Assembly: GCF_032118995.1 (NCBI RefSeq)
Contig: NC_092657.1
Span: 13,406,139-13,470,138 of the forward strand
DNA from: Asterias amurensis
Lineage: Eukaryota > Echinodermata > Asteroidea > Forcipulatida > Asteriidae
Direction of reading: 5' to 3'
Length of the DNA: 64,000 nt
In this document: piece by piece, positions 23,180 to 35,404 of the stretch
Layout of the letters: each line of letters starts with the position of its first letter
How positions within the stretch are numbered: the first letter of the stretch is position 1
The notes under the pieces: generated by a model
Databases searched by the model: none
Seen by the model: only the letters and a program-made list of their open reading frames with translations
What the model was told of the DNA's origin: nothing
Translations under genes and position numbers: made by a program

Positions 23180-25129
23180 TCACACGCGATGCAAGATCTT
23201 AACCGAGTGTTTATCAGCCACGATGAGGCCACCGGTCGGAGAAAAAGTCATGCCTATAGGAAAGAGCAAGCCACGACCTACACAGCCGATGTGCCCACCT
23301 GATGCGTCGTAGTGATGTATCTGACCGGTTCCCTCCGTATCGTCAAGAATAGATACATATATATCCCCAGCATCATCACAACACACTCCATTAGGCTTTA
23401 CAGGTTTGCCGTCATACGAGATGCTGATATTGAAAACCTCGTTTCCCATGAAATCCAGACAAACTAGTTTCATCTCATAGGGGTTTGTAAAGATCAGTCG
23501 TTCCTTGCTGTTAACAGATAGAAAGCTTGGACTGCCGATGTCGCCAATAGCATCATGATGTATTGTGGAAATGGTGGATCCATCCTTGTTATGAAGAGAT
23601 ATTACCTTTCTCTCACAGTCATACAATGCAATACGATCTTTCTTGTCAACAGCAATACCAGCGAGTAAACTCTTTGACTGCCCCTCGACTTGATTCCGTG
23701 AGGGTCTGAACTGTCGAATATATCGCAGTTCGCTATCATAAACCTTTACATCCTGTCCGTCAGGAACCAGAAGCAGGTCATCAAAGGTCACCGCAACGCC
23801 GGCAGGGTCTTCTAGTTGTCCATCTTGTGTTCTACTTTGCACACCTTTAGATTTGAAATTACCCTCGGATGTAAATGTGAGCAATACATGTCTTAGTGCA
23901 TCAGCAACGACAATGTCACCGTTGCTAAAACAAGCAGCATTCGCTGTCCCTTTGAACTCCCCATCAACTGTCTCGTCATCACTAAACTCTGTCTTCAACT
24001 CCCACTTCTCTTCATCTAGTATTTCACCGATATCCGCATCAGTGACGACATCATGACCTTTGAACCCGATGAATGACTTGCTATGCTGCACTGTTTGAAA
24101 CTTGAGCTCATTGTGGAATGTCAAGTTGTGCATAACCTTTGGCTTGAGGTCCATCAGCTCAAAGTCATCAGCATGTTGCATCAAGTCGTTGACTGAAGCT
24201 ACGATCTGCTCTGCACGGCTCATCTTATCGCTATTGCTGATCTGTATGCTGCCAAATTCCTCACCTCTTTCTTGACCGATTTGAGTTATTCTGTCTTGAA
24301 AGAGGCGAGATGCTTTCCTGATTTTTGCAACTTCCTCTTTCTCCTTGGCCACAATATCTCGAAGAGCCCGGTCGACCATGAGCTGTAATCTATGCTGTGA
24401 GTGTTTGATAGAGTTATCCACTTTTTGAAATTGCTTGCGACATTCATCAAACTTCATCAAAGCCTCTTCAACAGCTAGACGATACGATCGAATGGAATCA
24501 TTGATTTCAGAAAGGTTGTGGTCTGACGATCGGTGATCGAGCACCGCACATTTAGGACACACGAGTAAATCACACGTTTCACAGTAAAAACAAAGTTCCT
24601 GGTCAGTGTGTTTCCGGCATTTTGGAGAGCAAGTTCGTTTCTGGTCTCTGGATCCTTCATTTGACGACCCGGCTGCATTAACGACTCGATGATGCCTGTT
24701 CAATTTTATTTTGTCGTGGTATTCCAAACAAATCTTGCAACATTTCGCATCACAGTCAATACACCGTGAGACGGCTTCAAGACCTTCGTCGCATCTTTCG
24801 CAAATCGATACAAGAGGGTTAGGCCTAATGTCCTCTCCGGGACCATCCGGATTGATGACGTCATCAATAAGCGAGCTCAAGAGAAAGCAGTTGAGAAGAG
24901 CCGATGGTCCCTTATCTGGGATTGAAGTTTTCTCTCTACACACTGGGCAAGTGATGAAGTCCGTCTTTGGATCCTGTTTGTCTACAAGTTCCTGAAGACA
25001 TTTTAGGCAGAAGCTGTGCTGGCAGTCCAGGATTTTCGGATCGATGAACCGAGCCAAGCAGATTGGGCATTCGATGTGTACATGTCTAATCTTGCAAGTG
25101 GTCTCAGTGTGAAGTGCAGCTTCGGCCAT
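23180..25129 (-). CDS. TRIM-type RING/B-box protein with NHL-like propeller
   Basis: A 649-residue intact single coding exon. The RING finger spans about residues 21-64 with C21, C24, C36, H38, C41, C44, C61 and C64 (C3HC4). B-box 1 is at about 110-147 and B-box 2 at about 167-204 (CRKHTDQELC... CPKCAVLDHR). A coiled coil at about 210-330 is followed by six NHL-like blades at about 400-649, such as NGDIVVADALRHVLLTF, DDLLLVPDGQDVKVYD and GGLIVADKHSVKIL. Such proteins are usually cytoplasmic E3 ubiquitin ligases (TRIM2/3/32/56/71 relatives); the substrate cannot be inferred. The start is the first Met, in a good context (AAGATGG). There is no stop or frameshift. The expanded echinoderm families are thought to include immune roles; that is inference here. 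Confidence 0.93.
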   Translation of the reverse strand: MAEAALHTETTCKIRHVHIECPICLARFIDPKILDCQHSFCLKCLQELVDKQDPKTDFITCPVCREKTSIPDKGPSALLNCFLLSSLIDDVINPDGPGEDIRPNPLVSICERCDEGLEAVSRCIDCDAKCCKICLEYHDKIKLNRHHRVVNAAGSSNEGSRDQKRTCSPKCRKHTDQELCFYCETCDLLVCPKCAVLDHRSSDHNLSEINDSIRSYRLAVEEALMKFDECRKQFQKVDNSIKHSQHRLQLMVDRALRDIVAKEKEEVAKIRKASRLFQDRITQIGQERGEEFGSIQISNSDKMSRAEQIVASVNDLMQHADDFELMDLKPKVMHNLTFHNELKFQTVQHSKSFIGFKGHDVVTDADIGEILDEEKWELKTEFSDDETVDGEFKGTANAACFSNGDIVVADALRHVLLTFTSEGNFKSKGVQSRTQDGQLEDPAGVAVTFDDLLLVPDGQDVKVYDSELRYIRQFRPSRNQVEGQSKSLLAGIAVDKKDRIALYDCERKVISLHNKDGSTISTIHHDAIGDIGSPSFLSVNSKERLIFTNPYEMKLVCLDFMGNEVFNISISYDGKPVKPNGVCCDDAGDIYVSILDDTEGTGQIHHYDASGGHIGCVGRGLLFPIGMTFSPTGGLIVADKHSVKILHRV

Positions 25130-25149
25130 CTTGGTGAGACTGGGCTGTC

Positions 25150-25234
25150 CTGTTATACGAATACAAACAAATGTTTCATTTTCATTAAATCATCCAGTCA
25201 ATGACTTTTGGACACTTGGTGGCAGCAGACTTAC
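25150..25234 (-). promoter_or_regulatory. Candidate splice sites in the TRIM 5' leader
   Basis: On the minus strand an acceptor-like GTATTCGTATAACAG lies 20 bases before the TRIM ATG (AG at 25150-25151). A donor-like CTAGTAAGT lies 85 bases further upstream (GT at 25233-25234). The donor area (GTAAGTCTG... CACCAAGTGTCC) resembles 32271-32310 (plus strand) and 35490-35520 (minus strand). Either a very short leader intron exists, or the acceptor joins a more distant non-coding exon, for instance near 30710. Untested. Confidence 0.35.
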
Positions 25235-25239
25235 TAGGT

Positions 25240-26145
25240 GTAGAGCAGTGATATATGTTATAATGACTGGAGAGCGGACGCCATTTGAAAACACCAACCA
25301 ATCCTGTTTTTTAGCCGACATTATTTAGCAAATTGCCTGCCCGTGTGGCAATAAACTGCAATAACAGATACTAACATGTTTGTGGAAAGAAATTCCATCT
25401 ATTTTAAGGCTAAAAAAAACTTTTTTGTTTTTAATGTACCTACAGCGGGTGAAGAAATAAAAAAACACTGGTGAAACAAAACAAAAACAAACTTTCATTG
25501 TATGATACAATAAATCGTTGAATTAAATTCCATCATCAAACCCCCAAAAATTAACAAACTGTCTTATTTTATTATGTAAGTTTGATATGTATAATTAATT
25601 CGATATTGTTACCATTATTTCTTGATCTACTTTGCGAACCCAACATAGCATGTCTGCCTATATATAAATCTATGCTTTGCAAATGGGAGAAAACAATTGT
25701 CCACATTCTTCAAAGCGTTCCGCCGACGTTGCTCTCAAAAATATATCAACATACCACTTTCAGTACAGTGGATCGGTAATTTTGTCGTCCAAATAGTTGC
25801 TAACAATATTGTTTGCCTCTTTGAATGGATTGTATACGTTTGGAAAATGTAGGTCATTTTTTTATTTTTTTACTCCTAGTTTGGATAAGTCTATTCAACT
25901 ACATGTACACATTTCATTTCAAAATATGGTATTGTTTATGATTATTGCCTAAGATATGTAGCTGTTATATCCACGGAGGGAGAATAATTTACCATTGGAA
26001 CGCATAACATGAAAAATGTGTCTGTCAGTACCAAATTAAAATACTGATTCAATTCAATACACGTTTATTCCATACTCTTTTTGAGAAGAAAAAAAATAAA
26101 AAATTGTGAGAATTAAACAGTACAAAGAAATTTAACAAATCTAAA
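25240..26145. other. No recognisable gene
   Basis: AT-rich upstream region of the TRIM gene. No TATA box or repeat family could be assigned with confidence. Confidence 0.4.
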
Positions 26146-26689
26146 GTGTATATCAGACATTGGTTGCCATGGTTACGGCCAAAATAAGATTTTGAGCAAA
26201 TTTGCAAATTTTGTAGCTTTTTAAAGTGTTGAAATAAAGGTGAATTTAAAACACTGGTACGTCTAAAGGGGGAAAGGTTGAAGTTTTTCTTTCAAACATA
26301 TTGCACAACCATGTTTACTCTTTCAGGAAATGATTTACAAATTAAGTTTGCGTTCAACTTTGGATCAAACCACTATTTCAAATATTTATTTTTTTCGTAT
26401 TTTCTTTTAGCGAAAAATAGGGATATTGAATTGGGCCATAAGTCCGAAATTTGCACTTTGTGGATTATGACACTTTTATAGTTGGAAGATAAGGTACCGA
26501 CCTACATACAATAACATGTTTTGGTATTCTAAGTGCGTGAACACAGTTTTGCCGGAAAGTTAGCACTTTGGCAGGGGAACAACGCAATAAATGACAAAAC
26601 AATTTACATTATTTTAAGGTATTAATATTATTATTTTTTTTTATTTTTTTTAAATACCTTATTGGTGGAAGGGCTTTGAGGTGCATTAA

Positions 26690-27062
26690 AGGCAGTGGAC
26701 ACTATTTGTAATTACTCAAAATAATTATTAGCATGAAACATTTCTTGGTGACGAGTAATGGGGAGAGGTTGATGGTATAAAACATTGTGAGAAACGGCTC
26801 CCTCTGAAGTGCCACAGTTTTCGAAACAGGAGTAATTGTCCACGAATTTGATTTTGAGACCTCAAGTTTAGAACTTGATGTCTCGAAATCAACCATCTAA
26901 ACACGCACACAACTTCGTGTGACAAGGGTGTTTTTCTTTCATTATTATCTCGCAAATTCGATGACCGACTGAGCTTAAATTTTCACAGGTTTGTTATTTT
27001 ATGCATATGTTGAGATACTGTGAAGGCTAGTCTTTGAAAATTACCAATAGTGTCCACTTCCT
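26690..27062. mobile_element. M1 MITE, full copy inside T1 copy 2
   Basis: AGGCAGTGGACACTATTTG to CCAATAGTGTCCACTTCCT, with TTAA at 26686-26689 and 27063-27066. Its inner hairpin is GAGACCTCAAGTTTAG... GATGTCTCGAAATC. Confidence 0.85.
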
Positions 27063-27994
27063 TTAAAACAAATAAACTTTTGAAATCACCACATAGCCCG
27101 TTGTCATGGTAACAGCTCATTTTGTGTTTTGGCAATTTTTGGCAAATTTTGTGTCTGAAAGAACTGTATTTTAGCATACTGCAACTCCACCCAGCCAATG
27201 CGCATTTCGTTTTTAAACCTTTCACAACAATACAACGAGTCGTCCTTGAGATAAACAATTATTGCTTTAACTTTTACCCTTATGCTATTTTTAGAACAGC
27301 ATAAGCGCATGTCTTAAAAAAAATAATTGCAAAATCAGCATTTTTACCCGGTTTTTGGCCGTCAAAATGACAGTTTGCCAGGGGTCTCAAAATGTTGTCC
27401 TTTCGGTTGTATTTTGGGCCAACATTGGTTCTTCCGATTTGATAGAAAACGTTTGAGAAAAAGTAGCCTTGTGGAGTACCCAACATTGACCAAGAATATT
27501 TTGAATGACCTAAGTTTTGTTTTTTTATAACCCCCCATCCTCGCCCAGCCCCCAAGCATATCAAATTGTGTTGACAATGCATTACAAAGCGCCGTGAACA
27601 GCGTCTCCTTTGTTGAAATTTCCTTTTGAAAATTCCCATTGCACATCATTAATAGTAGGACAGTTTGTAGTGCCTTCAATTTCCTACAGAGAATATTTTG
27701 GTTGTGATTTGGCGATTATTTGTGTTTCATGTCTGGGGAGCACAGATTAATGGGCAACTGTGTCATGTAGTGACACTGTCTCAAACATGGTAATATTTGC
27801 AAAAACAAGAACAAAATAATTCTCTAAAATGACATTTCTTACATGCTGAACAATGGAGTTGATTGAACCAAAAAACAGGATACAATAAAGCAAAGCAACT
27901 TAAAATAAACTCTCAATGGTATACAGTGTATAGTTCGAAGACTAACCCCAAGCTAATTCGGCTGGTAAAGTGTTATCCGGCTATGTTCCATTAA

Positions 27995-28216
27995 AGGCAG
28001 TGAACACTATTGGTAATTACTCAAAATAATTATTGCACAAAACCTTACTTGGTAACGATTAATGGGGAGAGGTTGATGGTATCAAACAGTGTGAGAAATT
28101 TCCCTCATTGTTTTCGAGAAAGAAGTAATTTTCCACGAATTTGATATTATGCATATGTTGAGATACACCAAGTGAGAAGACTTGTCTTTGACAGTTACCA
28201 ATAGTGTCTAGTGTCT
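27995..28216. mobile_element. M1 MITE, internally deleted, inside T1 copy 2
   Basis: AGGCAGTGAACACTATTGG to CCAATAGTGTCTAGTGTCT, with TTAA at 27991-27994 and 28217-28220. About 150 bp of the usual middle is gone. The uninterrupted counterpart is at about 15930. Confidence 0.8.
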
Positions 28217-29122
28217 TTAAGGAACTTGGGAATTAATTGATTTTCGTAACCATTAATTGTACAGTCACGGATTATGTGATGCCTGTGCGCTGCGTTAAGG
28301 ACGTGTTAGAAATGTTTGACGTTCAAACGAAGACCTGTGAACGTCCATTTGTCAAGAAAAAGGAAGATGTTGTTGTTGATTGTAGCTGCTATAGCCAAAC
28401 GTAAATGACCACAAACATGTACAACAGAATGTCTTTGTGATGCAGATTTATACAGTTGGAAGTTATATTTATACACAGTTGTAAGTCGCTTTGCTATATC
28501 GTGTGCCTGTTTTTTTTTCAATTAAAATTATTTTTCAGCTTGTAAAAAGTAATTAAAGAGCATTATTTTTTCATATGATTATGAAATTTGCAAAATACAT
28601 TTTGTTTAAGCATGAAGTTTCTGGCAACACTGCTCCCCAGTTCAACAAATACCAAAACATTTTTTCGAAATTCCTACAGACCAGTATCTTATCTTTCAAG
28701 CCAGGTAGCAAAACTTTCCTAAATATGCTACTTTCGCACTTCTGACAAACTTAGCAACCCCCTCTATTTCCCAAATTGACCTTTGTTCAAAACACCCCGT
28801 TTTGAAATAATGGATTGTCCCGTTCACAATTAACTGTCACCTGTGTCAGGTGCATTTTTTGAAAGACCAAGGGTGTATATTTACCATACTCAGCTGAGAG
28901 GCAGATCATATAATTTAGTCTTTACACAGTAAAGCTCTCAACTTGTTTTTACGAAAATAGCTAAATAAGGTCAAACATGGAAATTTTCTGATTCATAACC
29001 GTTGCCATGGCAACCAAAGTTTGGTTGAAAGAATTAACATGTGCAAAGAGTAAACAAGATCCCTTAAAACAAAATAATATACTTTGTTTTACACAATTTG
29101 AATAATAAACACCGGTTTTTCC

Positions 29123-29431
29123 CTAGCCTTGCTCGAGGCAGTCGCATTATTCGCTCCGAAAAGACGCCGCTGTAAACCCACCCGTATACCCTGTGCGTGG
29201 TCCGTATCATCACACCGCATGACTCACCCGTATACACACTGTCACATCGTACGACTACTGTGCACACAAGCCATCCGCACTCGTACCACTTACCGCATGC
29301 GGAGCTCCCTATGCGGATAGTGTACGGGACGGGGCGTCGTGCGATGTTCCGCACAGTGAATACGGGTGGGGTTTTATACAGCGGCGGTCTTTTTTCGGAG
29401 TGAATAATTCGACTGCCTGGAGCAAGGCTAG
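29123..29431. mobile_element. M4 MITE, second copy
   Basis: CTAGCCTTGCTCGAGGCAG to CTGCCTGGAGCAAGGCTAG, with the same palindromic interior as 6577-6877 (CACCCGTATAC, GCATGCGGAG). It is inserted in T1 copy 2. Confidence 0.8.
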
Positions 29432-30171
29432 TTTTTCCCCCAAAAGCACGAAGTTTGTGGCAGCACTGCTCCCCAGTACAGCAAATATCCCCCAACAAAT
29501 TTGGAAATTCTTACAGACCAGTATCTTATCTGTCACGCCTAGAGGCAAAACTTTGCTAAGTATGCTTCTTTGGGACTTCTGACAACTTTAGCAACCCAGT
29601 CTATTTCCAAAGTTGACTTTTCCTCAAAACACCCATTTTTGAAATAATGTAATCTTCCATTCACAATTAACTGTACTTTTGTCAAATGCATTTTTTGAAA
29701 GATTTAGGATCTATATTTACCATATCCAGCTGAGAGGTAGGTCCACTATTTGGTTTTCACACAGTGACGCCCTCATCTTTCGGTAATTTGTACAAATGAA
29801 TAGTGCTAAATTTGGTGAAATATGGTAATTTTATACTTTTGACCGCTGCCATGGCAACGAAGGTGTATATGAAAAAAGTATGTTTTTTTTACACGTTGGT
29901 TGATGGCCTTCACTTGTGCAAAGTATAAACGAAATCCATTTTTAAAAGTCTGCCACCTCTTATTTGACTTTTACAGCAACCCAGTCTTAAACTGTTATTG
30001 TTTCCACAGTAAAATTGCATCCATTATTTACACATACCTGAGTCAGCGTTGTTTGTTTTTAGGGTCAATCTGGTATAGCCTTTATCTAAATTTCGATTTG
30101 GGAATGTTGCCTTGATCATTCGTTTCATCGACCATGCAGGTTGTGGCCAAGAATGACCAGAACCACATTAA

Positions 30172-30475
30172 GGGTAGTGTGGCAGTATATATGCACATGG
30201 GTGGCATGGTTGGCTTGTGCGGAAAGCGCTCGCCTCTCACCAAGGTGACCCCGGTTCGATTCCCTTGGGAAAAATCAAATTCGATATTGGCTGTGCTCCG
30301 TGTTCATAATGGCTTGATGTGGCTGGCAGCCAGAGGCGCCCTTGCATGCCTGCTTCTCGAACACGTTGTAGCCGTGTCCTTCGCAATTCAGCTCTTAGCT
30401 TCGAGCAAGGATGATAAGCCCCCACCCCCAAAAAAAAAAAATAAATAAATAAATAAAAATACTATTATTATTATA
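30172..30475 (+). mobile_element. tRNA-derived SINE, family S1
   Basis: A head with GGTGGCATGGTTGGCTTGTG and GCGCTCGCCTCTCACCAAGG, then the B-box GGTTCGATTCC. The body has GGCGCCCTTGCATGCCTGCT and CAATTCAGCTCTTAGC. It ends in a C-run, poly(A) and (AAAT)n. The minus-strand relative is at 6410-7010. The head does not fold as a functional tRNA by eye. Confidence 0.75.
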
Positions 30476-30699
30476 CGTGTCAACGTTTGAGTGTCCTAAA
30501 AACAAGCAAAACATGCTTCAACATCAATAACTTCCCTTCCCCGTAGCCATCATACAACTCGTCAGAACGGGTTTTAAATTACAAGTGCATGTAGGCCTAT
30601 ACTTATTATTAACACAATACTGGTTCTTATGCACTGAATCATGATTACATAGTTCACAATGTCCGAGCTGTCATTTACGACAGCAAAGACCCTAGTGAA

Positions 30700-31240
30700 A
30701 CACAGTCTTACCTGTAGCTGTAGATGTTACTTTAATTACCACACTTCGTACAGTTGATCTTCTTTGCTTAACTCACTGATAGCCGGCAAACAAAAGACAA
30801 AATGACATTGGCATGGCACAACAACAGTTCCTGTCTTTAGCAAACCCCACTTTTACATAATTATACAGTGCATGTATCGGGTAAACGCCCTTGCACAATG
30901 GTAGTTTCACACCGCTGGAAAAACCCAATTGCAAACCCTATTTGCATATGAAAGTACAGTGCGTAGGCTTACATGTTTGGATAAACACTCATGCGCAACT
31001 GGAAAAACACACTAATATTTGTAGCGTCCAATGGTACCAGGATTGGTAGTGCGTGATAATGTTTCCATTTGACATCAACTGATTCGACAGTCAATTTAAC
31101 ATTTGATCCCAACATAAACCATATGCAAAACGATGCAAGTGTACTATACAAACATGTACTTCCGTATTTGGTATTGAACAACGTACGAAAACAATCAGAT
31201 GATGATTGTTTAATGTCATGTTATCGCCTCTATCAACAAA
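30700..31240. other. Segment C of a dispersed duplication; possible minus-strand leader exon
   Basis: Matches segment B (17752-18100). On the minus strand ATCTACAGCTACAGGTAAGA (about 30710-30730) looks like an exon end plus donor. This side faces the TRIM gene 5.5 kb away, so it could be a non-coding first exon for it. There is no coding evidence. Confidence 0.35.
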
Positions 31241-31241
31241 T

Positions 31242-31345
31242 CAGGGGTCGATTTCACAAAAAGTTAGGACTAGTCCAAACTTAGGACTAGTCTTAGGAGA
31301 TACTAAAAACGTATGGCTAGTCTTAACTCATTGTGAAATCCACGC
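31242..31345. mobile_element. Small palindromic MITE (GGACTAGTC type)
   Basis: GGGGTCGATTTCACAAAAAG opens and CTCATTGTGAAATCCACGCC closes, with repeated TTAGGACTAGTC and ATGGCTAGTCTTAACT inside. The outer parts are inverted with respect to each other. About 100 bp; non-coding. Confidence 0.6.
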
Positions 31346-32004
31346 CTCTTTTAACAATCGAAGTGTTTTACAGTATATTAAAGATTGCCCTCAATAAAAG
31401 TAAAATATTTTCAGTCACCAAAAATACAATAAATTAGAGAATGGAGAGGCAAATACGGCCTGCATCATTGGAAAGACTAACAACAAAACAGAATACGTCA
31501 CACATCACAACATCATGAACTGTATGCATGACCATGACATTCCCTGAAATGGACAAAAGACTGGGTGTTCGTATACAGCATTGTTGTTATGCAAAAACTG
31601 TTTACACTTGACTTGCGATAATATAAGCACAGTCCTGCCGTGTTTGTAGTTCATAGTAAATGAACAAATAAGCAACGGAGTCAGCTTTTTGTCTTATTTG
31701 ATGATTGTTATTTAATCAGAGTTGAATCAGTTCAGTATAATCAGGAAGGTAAATCAGGAACGGTTGATTGGTAGAATTCAGGCTAATTGGATCACTTAGT
31801 ATGATGGCTTGGCATTTACATGTAGTTCAGTAGGTGGATGTAGTAAGATTCATTCATTTATTTAAGAAAATATAGGGATTATGAAATTAATAATGCAAAA
31901 CAACTAATAAGAGCGATTGGCAGATAATTGTAAAGGGCGACAATAAATTATTCCCATATTTGATTCACATATGAAAATGACGTATGTTTCCGACAACTAG
32001 AAAT
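31346..32004. other. No recognisable feature
   Basis: AT-rich sequence between the small MITE and the inverted arm L. Nothing could be assigned. Confidence 0.4.
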
Positions 32005-32660
32005 TCGGGACTGGTTTTGGCTGGAAATACACGATAACTACACAATAGTATGAATGAATAACAATCTATATCAATTTTAATAAACAATTACAGACTGGGT
32101 TTGTCGAAACATAATGAGATTAATCAATAAGTTAACTTTGATTGGGGAAAAACTCACCATCATATTTTAACCAAGTCTAAACTGCACGCGAGAGCAACTT
32201 TTCGGCGCCCTCACGCATGCTAAAATCGTGAGGTTTTTACAGCACAATTTTATGACATTCATGTTCATTAACCTGGTAAGTCTGAAACCACCAATTGTCC
32301 AGAAATTCCCTTATTATGAACATAGATCATATAGGAAAACTAATTACGTAGGTAACATATTTATATACTGTCCCACTAATATACTAACCTACAGTTTCAA
32401 ACTGACCAATCACGTACTGGAAAGATCCTTACACAACATCGTCCGTGATTTAGACTTGAGCCACAAACTTTCCAGTCAATTGAAATCAGACATTTTCATT
32501 ATAAAACATTTTATTAGTATTCGACCTCGGGATAATTTAAACTCAGAACTATTTGTAACGCTACACTCTCAATAACACATCATCCAATAATGTGAATCTA
32601 TACCCAACAAATTACCACAACTACAATAATCCGCTATATCCGGTCAAAACAAGGGCATCG
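32005..32660. repeat. Inverted arm L plus segment C'
   Basis: About 32005-32400 is the reverse complement of 35405-35706 joined to 36731-36812. Landmarks: CACGATAACTACACAATA, AACAATCTATATCAATTTTA, GTTAACTTTGATTG, CTTTTCGGCGCCCTCACGCA, TTCATTAACCTGGTAAGTCT. About 32190-32660 also matches 19780-20310 in direct orientation. This copy lacks the Helitron-like insertion seen in the other arm, so it serves as the empty site. Confidence 0.75.
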
Positions 32661-32664
32661 ACGG

Positions 32665-32800
32665 TTTTTTACACTGCCGTTTAAAACCGGCAGGGTCGAA
32701 TTGCCGTGTGATGGCCTTTAGTGCAACGACCTGCAAGGTTTTAAACGGACGTTTAAGAACGAGTCACTCCTCTTTTTTTCCCATTCATGAATGCGCGTTT
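32665..32800. mobile_element. MA-related fragment
   Basis: GCCGTTTAAAACCGGCAGGG and CGAGTCACTC... CCCATTCATG match the fragment at 21255-21370. Ends are missing. Confidence 0.5.
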
Positions 32801-33540
32801 AGTACACTGTAAAAACAAATGGGTAACAGGGTGTTAGGTAAAACTATTTCAACATATTTTGGTAATTTTTAATTACATTTAATGGTAAACTTTTCTGTTG
32901 GGTAAGGTAAGGCTTGGCCAATGTTCGTACGAAATTGAGTCATTAAAGTTTGGTAATCTTTACACAACAAAAGTGTACATAGTGCTTGCTTCAATCGGCT
33001 TACTAGATGTTGGGTATAAAATCAGCCATAAGCCCACCAGTTGGTTACTTTGACATGATTGAGTACGCTAAATCACCAACAATCAACAGACTAGACTGGT
33101 CCCCTGTCATCTAAGTGTGACGTCAGGGCTACAGTCACGATGTCATGTTCGCGCATATTTATATGGAGAACCTTTGAACCTTTGATCATCATGGCGGAGT
33201 GCAACACGCTTTACATGCTTGAAGGGAATATTCATCAATGGGGGCTCGACGAGCTGTAGCAGACATTCTCAGGTAATACTCACAATGAATAATAACAATC
33301 AGGACAATGGAGATGACAAGATCGTATGCTATTATTTAGAAATAAAAACGTTAAACTTGGTTCACACTACATCACATCGTGTGTGTGACACTGACAGTTA
33401 ACTCGTGAGTCGAATAGGCCTAGCCTGCCCTAGGCGTAGGGGTAAAGTAAGATTAAATTTACAAGTCAAAACAATTTTTTTTTTTTTGCAAATTGGTTCT
33501 TAAAAATATGGTGTGTCGTTTTTTTCTTGTTTGTTTGTTG

Positions 33541-33750
33541 AATGGGAGTCAAAAATTTGACTCCCATAAATGGCCGACCGTGTTAGTCGACGAGGTAAAA
33601 GGAAAACCGTGCAATTTCGAGGCACGTTTGTGTGGATCATTTGTATTCTTCTTTTACAACATCTTTCTACCCATATGCATTTTATAAAAAAAAAACGGTT
33701 TCAAACGCTTTTCAAAGACCAACTCGACCGATCCAAGGAAACGTGTTCCT
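33541..33750. mobile_element. M2 MITE, right half
   Basis: It starts in the central palindrome (GGGAGTCAAAAATTTGACTC), runs through CGTGCAATTTCGAGGCACG, and ends AAGGAAACGTGTTCCT before TTAA at 33751-33754. The left half is absent. Confidence 0.75.
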
Positions 33751-33904
33751 TTAAGCCTGACTATCCAAATTTTGAGCAACGTTTAACAGACTAACGTTCA
33801 AGTGTAAAGGCCTGGTTTCTACCAATAGTTGGGCTATTGTAGTATGCGTATTACCCAATGTTTGAGAGCGATATTTTTTAAATAAAAGTTGGGCAATGTC
33901 AACA

Positions 33905-34145
33905 ACCATCATGCCCAACCCATCATGAGTAGGGTTCCTGCAAAAGTAATACTAGTGGGCAAACAACATTGCATGACATGTCATTTATGCAAATTTAAGT
34001 TGAATTTTAATTTAAATATGCCAAATTAAATCATGCCCAACTTTTGAGCAGGGTTCCTGCAAAAAGTATTACTCGTTGGGCGAAGAAATATTGCATGCCA
34101 TCTAATTGTTGTGCAACTTCAGGTTGAACTTTACTTTTAACAAAC
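33905..34145. repeat. Two tandem 110-130-bp units
   Basis: Each unit has TCATGCCCAAC, then GAGTAGGGTTCCTGCAAAA (or GAGCAGGGTTCCTGCAAAA), a TACTAGTGGGC/TACTCGTTGGGC step, and a TTGCATG... AGTTGAA/GGTTGAA end. Confidence 0.6.
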
Positions 34146-34163
34146 TGTCCTTGTTTTTAAATT

Positions 34164-34431
<268 letters not shown>

Positions 34432-35404
34432 TTCACTTAGCAGTAAGTACGTTGCCACTATTTATGTTGCCACTGGTTTTCTTTTAGTTTGTGTACATGA
34501 ACTTGCAGTTTTGCACTGTGTACACATACATTATTTTTACTGTGGCTTTCTGAACATGGGCAGTGACTGTATTTTGGGACTCAAAAATCGTAGCGCCTAC
34601 TTAGAAAATTGTTAGTCTAGTTCCAAGTCAACATGGTCATTGAGACTTTGTGTTTTTTAAATATATTTCTTACCATTTTAAATGGTTAAATGATTTACAA
34701 TTAAGGACTTACTAGGCACCATTGACAGCACATAGTTACTAACATGTCTGTGTACCAGTGTGTCAGATGATCCTTTTGGTCAATTTTAAGTTTACATGCC
34801 TCATTATAAAGTAAAACAATTACATTAAATTACTAAGACGTTTTATAGTCCACCCAAAAAAAAAACCATTGTTATTTAAAAAACAAGACACATATTACTT
34901 AAGCAGCTGTTTTCATCAACCCAGCACTTGAAAAAACTTTTCTTTATGTATTTATATTTGTGTTTAATAGTAAAACATTCTGGGTAGAACATTTAGTATG
35001 TTATGTTTTATTCATTTTCCACACAGACAATGCAATAGATATGGAAGCTTTGGAGCTGTTATAAGAATAGTGCTTAATGAATCGCTATAACAAAGGGACT
35101 AAATTAATATTATTTAAAGTAATTTATCTGAAGGTTAAAACAATGTTGATGTTTTTTTTTTTTTTTTTTTTAAGTTGCTGCAAGTGCAGCAACTCCTGAT
35201 GAACCCAAAGAGAAGCAAGAGACAGCTGAAGATGTACTTGAAAAGGTTCAGTGGCTAAAAGGACAACTGTGCACCTTCTACCAAAGTCAACGAGTACATG
35301 TCATTGAAATCAAAGCACAGGGCAGAATGGGTGAATGATAAGGAGAGAACTGTTGCAGAAATCTAGGAGGAGTCCCCCAGGCTGCTTGCTATTGGGATGG
35401 TAGG

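Larger units (their letters stand above)
26146..29990. mobile_element. T1 element, copy 2, inverted and invaded
   Basis: Reverse complement of 14895-17520 with three insertions: M1 (26690-27062), a shortened M1 (27995-28216) and M4 (29123-29431). Its right end AGCAACCCAGTCTTAA (about 29975-29990) pairs with the left end of copy 1. The left end is truncated near TATCAGACATTGGTTGCC. Shared landmarks include GCACATCATTAATAGTAGGA (27640) and GGCTATGTTCC (27980). Copy 1 supplies the empty sites for the insertions. Confidence 0.75.
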
